A stretch of DNA of 10,164 nucleotides from Saprospiraceae bacterium (GTDB lineage: Bacteria > Bacteroidota > Bacteroidia > Chitinophagales > Saprospiraceae). The position numbers were made by a program, and so were the translations under genes. This document shows positions 1 to 5,289 of the stretch, piece after piece (the stretch's first letter is position 1; the number at the start of each line of letters is the position of its first letter). The notes beneath the pieces were generated by a model. That model worked only from the letters and a program-made list of their open reading frames with translations, ran no database searches and was not told where the DNA came from. Where the stretch lies: assembly GCA_004297645.1 (NCBI GenBank), contig SCUG01000508.1, positions 1 to 10,164 of the forward strand, written 5' to 3'.

Positions 1-177
1 GGCTTCGTCTGCAACCGCCCCAACGGCAGCGTCTATCTTGAAGCCGAAGGGGAGGAAATGGCATTGCAGTCGCTCATACAGTGGTGCCACCGCGGCCCGG
101 AGTTGGCCCGCGTAGAAAAGGTGGAAGTGGAAGAAGGCGAATGGCAGAATTTTGAGACCTTTGAGGTGAAAAGGTAA
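1..177 (+). CDS. Acylphosphatase, C-terminal part (5' end outside window)
   Basis: The open frame from base 1 encodes the last 58 residues of a small acylphosphatase, which hydrolyses carboxyl-phosphate bonds of acyl phosphates in the cytoplasm. The visible part begins GFVCNRPNGSVYLEAEGEE and continues with a W-C-H-R-G-P-E-L-A-R-V block, matching the family pattern G-[FW]-V-x-N-x-x-[DN]-G-S-V...A-E-G...W...G-P-x-x-A-x-V. The Asn at visible residue 5 is the expected catalytic Asn. The phosphate-binding loop with its Arg, which belongs about 20 residues earlier, lies outside the window. The family is usually about 90 residues, so roughly one third is missing only because of the window edge. The frame ends with TAA at 175-177, and 20 bases separate it from the next plus-strand gene. 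The function is usually a housekeeping one and nothing nearby refines it. Confidence 0.9.
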   Translation, partial: GFVCNRPNGSVYLEAEGEEMALQSLIQWCHRGPELARVEKVEVEEGEWQNFETFEVKR

Positions 178-197
178 TCCTAAACTTCTACGAGAGA

Positions 198-782
198 ATG
201 AAACAGTTTTTTTTTCTTTTGCTTTTTTCCGGGCTGATGCAGGCGCAATCCCAGGCCCAGTGCAAAATCGCACTTGATACCCTTGACCAATTCGATACGA
301 CACGTCTCATCGCTGCGGCTCCGGTAGTTTTGGGCTACCTCGTGCCCACAGGCGCCCTGGCCGAAGACCTCGATGGCAACATATACGCCGAAGAGGCCAA
401 GGCCATTTTTAGTTATGCTGATGAAAACAACATCCGCTCCTTTTTTCTGACCCTCGGCGTCATCGAGCACAAATTTCACATGATAGACAAGGGCTACACC
501 GTCATGATAAAATACGTGGATGGCCCTATTCAACAACTCCTCAATGTACCGGATGACCCTGAATTCGACCGGGACCTCATCATGTGGAAGTTCATGCACA
601 CCTGCGTCATCCCGCTCGAAGTTTTTCACATGATGAAAAACACGAGGGTCGAGAAAATCCGCATCGTTTACGATGGCTACAAAAGCACCATCGTTTTGAG
701 CGAAGCTCAGCAAATTGCATTGCAGAATGCTGTGAAATGCGTTGAGGAAGCCCTGAGGGAAAAACTGCCGGTGCGCCCCTGA
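198..782 (+). CDS. Secreted protein of unknown function (194 aa)
   Basis: I do not recognise this family. The first 20 or so residues (MKQFFFLLLFSGLMQAQSQA) form a typical short Bacteroidota signal peptide with one Lys and a hydrophobic core, and probable signal peptidase I cleavage after one of the Ala residues at 16-20. It is not a clear lipoprotein: Cys22 is preceded by Gln rather than Gly/Ala/Ser. The mature part (about 172 residues) has no further membrane segment, mixes acidic and aromatic patches, and holds three Cys in all (22, 136, 181) that could form disulfides in the periplasm. The end (about 168-188) looks like an amphipathic helix. The start is ATG at 198, chosen because it begins directly with the signal peptide; a GAGAG run just upstream could serve as ribosome binding site. 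A longer minus-strand frame over the same bases lacks any such signature. Export is fairly sure; the function is open. Confidence 0.75.
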   Translation: MKQFFFLLLFSGLMQAQSQAQCKIALDTLDQFDTTRLIAAAPVVLGYLVPTGALAEDLDGNIYAEEAKAIFSYADENNIRSFFLTLGVIEHKFHMIDKGYTVMIKYVDGPIQQLLNVPDDPEFDRDLIMWKFMHTCVIPLEVFHMMKNTRVEKIRIVYDGYKSTIVLSEAQQIALQNAVKCVEEALREKLPVRP

Positions 783-848
783 CAATCTGCGGCTTCTTTG
801 GAGCGTGCCGCAGACATGCGCCGTAGAATGGCTCACTTTTCTGAATAA

Positions 849-887
849 AAAAATCCTCTGGCAAATTAAAAATGCCGGAGGATTTTT
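849..887. terminator. Bidirectional intrinsic terminator between convergent genes
   Basis: An inverted repeat has arms 849-863 (AAAAATCCTCTGGCA) and 873-887 (TGCCGGAGGATTTTT) around a 9-nt A-rich loop. Fourteen of 15 pairs are Watson-Crick and one is a G-T type mismatch that can wobble in RNA. The plus-strand transcript ends in five U; on the minus strand the run of seven A at 847-853 reads as seven U. The hairpin lies in the 129-base gap between the secreted-protein gene (plus strand) and the vWA lipoprotein gene (minus strand), exactly where a shared terminator is expected. Confidence 0.85.
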
Positions 888-911
888 CATGAAAGGCACA
901 TAGTCATTGTG

Positions 912-1898
912 TCAATTGCCAAACCCTGCGCTGTTAAACATTTCGACGATTTGCCGGTCGCTGCCATTGTTCAGGTTTTCTTTCACCTCGATTTTCAGTT
1001 TGTTGTTGTACGGCGCCGGGTCAGTGATGGGGCTTTGGTAATACAGAAAGTAGATACTGTTGGCGAGGCCTTGAATCTCCTGCTGAATGCTGAGGAACAT
1101 TTGCTCCAAACCGGCCACGTCGTTGGCTTTGAAATAGCGTTCCTCTTTCACAGCCAATGATTTCAGGGCCGTTTCGTCAAGGTCGGGGCTGTCCAAAGCT
1201 GCCACGTACACCTTGCGGGTGCCGAGAGCATTCTTTGCCGAATTGAGGGTGAGCACCTGCGAGGCATTGTGCCGCCCGTCGGTAAAAATGACTAAGCTGC
1301 CGTCCACGATGCCGTCAATTTCAAAAGCATCCTGCCACAAGTCCGCCACCTCGATGATGGCCCCGTACAAGTTGGTGGAATTAACCAGCCCCGACTCCGG
1401 CAATTGGTCAATGGCGGCGAGCAGGGCAGCTTTATCGGTGGTGAAGGACTGCACCCCGGTGATGTCAGCGGCGAAGGTGTAAATGGCGATTTCCTGGTTG
1501 TCCAGTTTATTTTGAATCAAGGCTTTGGCAGCAGCTTTTATCTGCGGCACCAGCCCTTCCACGCTGCGCGAAATGTCGAGCAGGAGTACATTTTTTAAAA
1601 CATAAGGGATGGAGCCTTGCCCCAGCCGGATGTCAGCCTCGGTGTCAATGCGGCCGTCGTTTTCGCTGACGATGAAGTCGTCTTCCGTCAGTGTGGATAC
1701 GCCGTTGTGGCTGTAATCAGTAGCCTGAAACAGCACTTGTACGGTGCGTTGCTCCGGCACCACACCGACCTCGAAGGATTTGAGGCGGTAATATTTGCTC
1801 AGGTCAACGGGGTTGGTACCGTTGTCTTTTTTACAACCGGCGATGGCCAAAAAAATGAAAACGAGGGAAAGGAGGGCGGGAATGGAGAAAGCTTTCAT
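912..1898 (-). CDS. von Willebrand factor A domain lipoprotein
   Basis: This encodes a cell-envelope lipoprotein of 328 residues with a vWA domain. The ATG at 1898 is preferred because translation then opens directly with a signal peptide (MKAFSIPALLSLVFIFLAIA) and a lipobox I-A-G-C; Cys22 would be lipidated and is followed by KKDNG. The same frame can be extended eight codons to a TTG at 1922, but that adds a charged, atypical leader. The metal-ion-dependent adhesion site is complete: D108-x-S110-x-S112 (LLLDISRS), a Thr near 175 (NSTNL) and D207 (IFTDGRH). Residues about 37-90 before the vWA domain may form a small beta-rich domain. A divalent-metal-dependent protein-binding role at the membrane surface is inferred from the family; the ligand is unknown. 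The gene is on the opposite strand from its neighbours and appears monocistronic. Confidence 0.88.
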   Translation of the reverse strand: MKAFSIPALLSLVFIFLAIAGCKKDNGTNPVDLSKYYRLKSFEVGVVPEQRTVQVLFQATDYSHNGVSTLTEDDFIVSENDGRIDTEADIRLGQGSIPYVLKNVLLLDISRSVEGLVPQIKAAAKALIQNKLDNQEIAIYTFAADITGVQSFTTDKAALLAAIDQLPESGLVNSTNLYGAIIEVADLWQDAFEIDGIVDGSLVIFTDGRHNASQVLTLNSAKNALGTRKVYVAALDSPDLDETALKSLAVKEERYFKANDVAGLEQMFLSIQQEIQGLANSIYFLYYQSPITDPAPYNNKLKIEVKENLNNGSDRQIVEMFNSAGFGN

Positions 1899-2155
1899 AA
1901 TCGAATTTTTTTTGAATAACAAATGAACGATGGTGAAGTGTTCGCGTGTGCAGGGCGGGTTTCCGTTTCGGTAAAATCTTTAACGTGGAGATGGCCTGGT
2001 TTCTTATTGCACAAAAGCCCGGCCGAAATAAGTATTCCTTTAACAACGATAGAGGGATTTGGTAAAAAGATGAAATCACAGCCAGCGTACCCCTATTCAG
2101 GCAGCCCTTTTTGACTCACCGCGAAAGAATGGATCTGTTTAAAACTTCAAAACAA

Positions 2156-2191
2156 TTTGTTCGCTGTTGCGATGGGATAAATTTAGCTTTG
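2156..2191 (+). promoter_or_regulatory. Candidate Bacteroidota promoter for the fic-R-M gene cluster
   Basis: TAGCTTTG at 2184-2191 is an exact match to the Bacteroidota -7 element TAnnTTTG. A TTTG at 2156-2159 could be the -33 element, but the 24-nt spacing is longer than the usual 19-21, and the alternative TTG at 2167-2169 is too close. If used, it would give a leader of about 120 nt before the Fic start codon. Confidence 0.35.
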
Positions 2192-2240
2192 CGTGGGGTT
2201 GGGGTTAAAAAGGTAAGGTCTGTTTGGCAGTAGTTAGTGC

Positions 2241-2296
2241 GGGCCATCGCAGGATGGAAGTAGAGGAGAAACAGCCAGCCCAATCGAGGATGGCCC
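2241..2296. repeat. Inverted repeat in the leader of the fic gene
   Basis: GGGCCATC at 2241-2248 is perfectly complementary to GATGGCCC at 2289-2296, with 40 bases between. It lies between the candidate promoter and the Fic start codon (25 bases after the second arm). It could be an operator for a dimeric repressor or a leader stem holding a large loop. An 8-bp match at this distance can also be chance. Confidence 0.3.
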
Positions 2297-2321
2297 ATTC
2301 ACTGGTAAATAATCTTCGTAA

Positions 2322-3245
2322 ATGGAAATTAAAGACGTCCCCCTCTGGCAACCTATCAGGTTTTCTGAAAATTGGGAGCGGTGCAGCTCTTCTAAGCTGG
2401 ACGCCATCTTGCCTTCCTGGCTTAGAAAAAGAGAGCGCTTAAAAGAAAACGCCAACGAGTACGCCGTTTTCATGGAGCGGCTGAAACGCCAGCATGCCAT
2501 CGAGACTGGCATCGTCGAAAAGCTGTACGACCTCAGCGAGGGCGTCACGGTAACTTTTATCAAAGAAGGCTTCATAGAATCATACCTGCAACATGGCGAT
2601 ACGAACATTCCGCAAGGGCAACTCATGGCTTACCTACAGGACAACTTAGAGGCCCTCAATTTTGCTTTTGACGTGGTGAAAAATGACCGTCCCCTCACCA
2701 CCAGCTTTATCAAGGAATTGCACCAACTCATCACCCGGCATCAGGACACGGCGGAAGGCCGGGACCAATTCGGTAACCGCCTGCAAATCCCGCTTTTGAA
2801 AGGCGCTTTTAAAGAAAGTGAAAACAACCCAACGCGACCAGACGGAACCCGCTTTATTTATTGCCCGCCCATTCATGTGGAAGCTGAAATGGACAGCCTT
2901 GTTGCAATTTATGCCGAATTGGAAACGCAGAAAATCAAGCCAGTTGTGCTGGCTGCCTGGCTGCACCATGCCTTCGTGGCAATCCACCCTTTCCAAGATG
3001 GGAATGGGAGGATGGCAAGGTTGCTGGCGAGTTTGGTTTTGATAAAACACGAATTGTTTCCGCTGACGGTTATCCGGGATGAAGCGATGAGGTATTTTGA
3101 TGCATTAGAATTAGCGGACGCGGATGAACCACAAGCATTTATTGATTTTGTCAGTGAAACCCAGGCAAGAAATATTTTTGAGAGTGCGGTAACACCTAAT
3201 GAAATGAACAAGATGTTGACTTTCGCGCAGGAAATTTGGCATTAA
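2322..3245 (+). CDS. Fic-domain protein (probable AMP-transferase)
   Basis: This is a 307-residue Fic family enzyme. Fic domains usually transfer AMP from ATP to a Tyr, Ser or Thr hydroxyl of a target protein. The catalytic loop is intact: HPFQDGNGRMAR at residues 222-233, with His222 as base, Asp226 for metal and the GNGR phosphate anchor. A substrate-positioning flap is likely around 161-182 (GAFKE...FIYCPP). The N-terminal helical region contains A-I-E-T-G at 59-63, where Fic proteins of class II carry the autoinhibitory [S/T]xxxE[G/N] helix. Here the Glu (E61) is kept, but the flanking positions are Gln57 and Thr62, so inhibition may be altered. The C-terminus (about 250-307) is helical with no recognised DNA-binding domain. 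The gene ends 13 bases before the methyltransferase gene, suggesting co-transcription. No small separate antitoxin gene is visible upstream. The target protein is unknown. Confidence 0.92.
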   Translation: MEIKDVPLWQPIRFSENWERCSSSKLDAILPSWLRKRERLKENANEYAVFMERLKRQHAIETGIVEKLYDLSEGVTVTFIKEGFIESYLQHGDTNIPQGQLMAYLQDNLEALNFAFDVVKNDRPLTTSFIKELHQLITRHQDTAEGRDQFGNRLQIPLLKGAFKESENNPTRPDGTRFIYCPPIHVEAEMDSLVAIYAELETQKIKPVVLAAWLHHAFVAIHPFQDGNGRMARLLASLVLIKHELFPLTVIRDEAMRYFDALELADADEPQAFIDFVSETQARNIFESAVTPNEMNKMLTFAQEIWH

Positions 3246-3258
3246 CCACGAAGCATAC

Positions 3259-4272
3259 ATGAACTATCTCGATAAAATAAACCACTTTCTTCAACCGGCA
3301 ACCCCGGAAGGCATCAAAGTTTTAGACCTATTCGCTGGCTGCGGAGGGTTGTCGTTGGGGTTCGAGGCGCTGGGCTTCGAGGTGTTGGGCTATGAAAAGG
3401 ACACAAAAGCGGTTGCCACGTACAATCGCAACCTGCGTGGCGAGTGCTGCGAAGAAGAACTGACCGCAGGAAAAAATTATGAGGCAGACTTCGATGTCGT
3501 CATTGGAGGCCCCCCATGTCAGCCTTTCAGCGTTGGCGGGCATCAAAAAGGGCTGGACGACGAGCGGAACGGTTTCCCAATTTTTCTCAAAGCCATTGAG
3601 CAATTGAACCCCCAAATCTGGATGTTTGAAAATGTACGGGGGATGCTTTATTCCAACAAGTGGTATTTTGAAGAAATCGTCAGCCGGCTTCGCAGCATGG
3701 GTTACGTAATCGAGCATCGCCTTTTGAACGCCGTTCATTTCGGGGTGCCTCAAAAGCGTGAACGCTTATTTGTGGTAGGCCACCGGGGAAAATTCAGCTT
3801 CCCAAAGCCCGAAAATAAAGTCTGCACGGTGGGCGATGCTATCGGCGATTTGATTGAGATAACAGAGGATGAAACCAAAATATTAACGGCTTCGATGGAC
3901 AGGTACGTTGCCAACTATGAAAAGGCATCTTTTTGCATCAATCCCAGAGACTTGTACTTTGACAAACCCGCCCGGACGCTCACTTGCCGAAACATTGCCG
4001 CCCCAACCGGCGATATGCAGCGGGTAAAATTGAAAGACGGCAGGCGGCGAAGAATCAGTGTCAGGGAAGCGGCGAGGCTGCAAAGTTTTCCTGACTGGTT
4101 CGAGTTTTCGGGAACGGAAGCCAATCAATATTATCAAATCGGGAATGCTGTGCCGCCGATGTTGGCCTGGCATTTAGCGACTTCCATAAAAGAATATTTG
4201 AGCAGGGGCGAAACCTTTACAAAGGAGACACTCCAGGCTCAACCAATCGGCTACCAGCCTACCCTGTTTTAA
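3259..4272 (+). CDS. DNA (cytosine-5-)-methyltransferase of a Type II R-M system
   Basis: This 337-residue enzyme transfers a methyl group from S-adenosylmethionine to C5 of cytosine in a specific DNA site, protecting the host from the neighbouring nuclease. All core motifs appear in order: I, DLFAGCGG (23-30); IV, GGPPCQPFS (83-91) with catalytic Cys87; VI, ENVRG (124-128); VIII, QKRERLF (165-171); IX, RISVREAARLQSFPD (265-279); X, YQIGNAVPP (292-300). The target-recognition region is about 175-262, fairly compact, so a short recognition site is plausible, but the site cannot be read from the sequence. Only about 20 residues precede motif I, so there is no N-terminal helix-turn-helix for autoregulation. 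The start is ATG at 3259, and the stop is 3 bases before the endonuclease ATG, a typical M-R arrangement. It appears intact. Confidence 0.96.
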   Translation: MNYLDKINHFLQPATPEGIKVLDLFAGCGGLSLGFEALGFEVLGYEKDTKAVATYNRNLRGECCEEELTAGKNYEADFDVVIGGPPCQPFSVGGHQKGLDDERNGFPIFLKAIEQLNPQIWMFENVRGMLYSNKWYFEEIVSRLRSMGYVIEHRLLNAVHFGVPQKRERLFVVGHRGKFSFPKPENKVCTVGDAIGDLIEITEDETKILTASMDRYVANYEKASFCINPRDLYFDKPARTLTCRNIAAPTGDMQRVKLKDGRRRRISVREAARLQSFPDWFEFSGTEANQYYQIGNAVPPMLAWHLATSIKEYLSRGETFTKETLQAQPIGYQPTLF

Positions 4273-4275
4273 AAG

Positions 4276-5280
4276 ATGAAATCTTTACCTCATAGCAAAA
4301 AATCTGAGGCGATCGCTAAAATGCTGAGGCAGGCACTTGAAATCCTGGAAGCTGCCGGAGTGCCTGTTGAAAACAAAAGCGAGAGAGCGCAGGAACGCAT
4401 GGCCATGTCGTTCCTTGCAGTCGCCGGCGTGGCGGCTGACTGGAAAACTGCCAGAGGGCTTGATGAAAAACGCTTTTTAAAAACAAGGGAAGTTATCCAG
4501 TTTATCAATGCCAACTTCGACGAAAATATTTCGAACGGCTCTTACGATGATATTCGCCGAAAAGACTTGAAACTTTTGGTTTTGGCTGGGTTGGTTTTGA
4601 AAAGTGCCGGAAATCCAAATGCTGCCACTAACGACCCGACAAGAGGGTATTCAATTGCCCCTGACTTTGTGCGGCTGATTAAACTCTATGGCACCGATAA
4701 ATGGAAAAGCGGACTGGCCGTTTTTATGAAAGACCACCAGATGTTGAATGAAATTTTAGCGGGAAAACGGAACATTGAAAAAATCCCGGTTTTATTACCT
4801 GGCAATAAAAAACTTGAATTGACAGCAGGAAAACACAACCTGCTGCAAAAGCAAATCATCGAAGAGTTTCTACCTCGCTTCGGGCAAGGCTGTCTATTGC
4901 TTTACGTTGGCGATACAGCGAACAAGTTGCTTTTTCTCGAAAAAAAGGCGTTGGAAAACCTGAATTTCTTTGAATTATCCCACGACGAACTACCCGATAT
5001 CATCGCATTTCAGCCTGAAAAAAACTGGCTGTTTTTGATTGAAGCCGTACATAGCAGCGGTTCTATTAGCGAAAAGCGAATGTTGGAACTAAGTCGCCTG
5101 ACGCAAAATTGCACCGCTGAAATTATCTACGTCACCGCATTTCTAACCAAAACCGACTTTCGAAAATGGGCTGCCGACATAGCTTGGGAAACGGAAGTTT
5201 GGATTGCTGCAAATCCTGACCATCTCATCCATTTCGACGGTTTCAAATTCTTAGGTCCTTACGAATCTGATAAAAAATAA
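4276..5280 (+). CDS. BsuBI/PstI-family Type II restriction endonuclease
   Basis: The 334-residue product matches the layout I know for the BsuBI/PstI nuclease family, which cleaves unmethylated DNA at a short specific site. An N-terminal half with a winged-helix-like segment (TREVIQFINANF...LVLAGLVLKS, about 70-110) and a DPTRGYSIAPDFVRL stretch (120-134) probably gives DNA recognition. The C-terminal half has the family landmarks AGKHNLLQKQIIEEF (184-198), LYVGDT (209-214), LPDIIAF (239-245), WLFLIEAV (251-258), YVTAF (285-289), AWETEVWIA (303-311) and HLIHFDGFKFLGPY (316-329). Asp241 and Glu256 are likely metal-binding residues of the nuclease core. The length fits the family. Base composition is low in places (20 of 60 G+C at 4741-4800) compared with parE downstream (39 of 60 at 5521-5580), in keeping with acquisition. 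The true recognition site is unknown; CTGCAG is the site of the PstI/BsuBI prototypes only. Confidence 0.93.
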   Translation: MKSLPHSKKSEAIAKMLRQALEILEAAGVPVENKSERAQERMAMSFLAVAGVAADWKTARGLDEKRFLKTREVIQFINANFDENISNGSYDDIRRKDLKLLVLAGLVLKSAGNPNAATNDPTRGYSIAPDFVRLIKLYGTDKWKSGLAVFMKDHQMLNEILAGKRNIEKIPVLLPGNKKLELTAGKHNLLQKQIIEEFLPRFGQGCLLLYVGDTANKLLFLEKKALENLNFFELSHDELPDIIAFQPEKNWLFLIEAVHSSGSISEKRMLELSRLTQNCTAEIIYVTAFLTKTDFRKWAADIAWETEVWIAANPDHLIHFDGFKFLGPYESDKK

Positions 5281-5289
5281 AACTCATCC

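Larger units (their letters stand above)
1899..2321. other. Gene-poor intergenic region between vWA lipoprotein and fic genes
   Basis: About 420 bases separate the divergently read lipoprotein and Fic genes. Two short frames exist here (63 codons plus strand at 1923-2114, 60 codons minus strand at 2116-2298), but neither has a recognisable domain or convincing start context, and I do not call them. The stretch should contain both divergent promoters. I could place a candidate only for the plus strand (2184-2191). Near the fic start there is an 8-bp inverted repeat (2241-2248 and 2289-2296). No tRNA, insertion-sequence end or CRISPR-like repeat was seen. Confidence 0.6.

Noticed and set aside
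180..899. 239-codon open frame on the minus strand over the secreted-protein gene
   Set aside because: It runs antisense to a plus-strand frame with a clear signal peptide, crosses the terminator hairpin, and has no domain-like features.
1899..1922. N-terminal extension of the vWA lipoprotein to a TTG at 1922
   Set aside because: The downstream ATG at 1898 opens directly with a lipoprotein signal peptide; the extension adds only eight residues from a rare start codon.
1923..2114. 63-codon plus-strand frame in the gap before fic
   Set aside because: There is no recognised domain, weak start context and no partner gene; the region more likely carries the divergent promoters.
2116..2298. 60-codon minus-strand frame in the gap before fic
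   Set aside because: The residue composition does not look protein-like, and it overlaps the candidate promoter and inverted repeat.
2322..3245. Classic two-gene FicT/FicA toxin-antitoxin pair
   Set aside because: The protein is 307 residues rather than the small FicT size, carries its own inhibitory-type Glu in the N-terminal region, and has no small antitoxin gene beside it.
2322..5280. Complete mobile element carrying the fic and R-M genes
   Set aside because: No transposase, integrase, tRNA target, terminal inverted repeats or target-site duplication could be found at the edges. Only composition and gene content suggest mobility.
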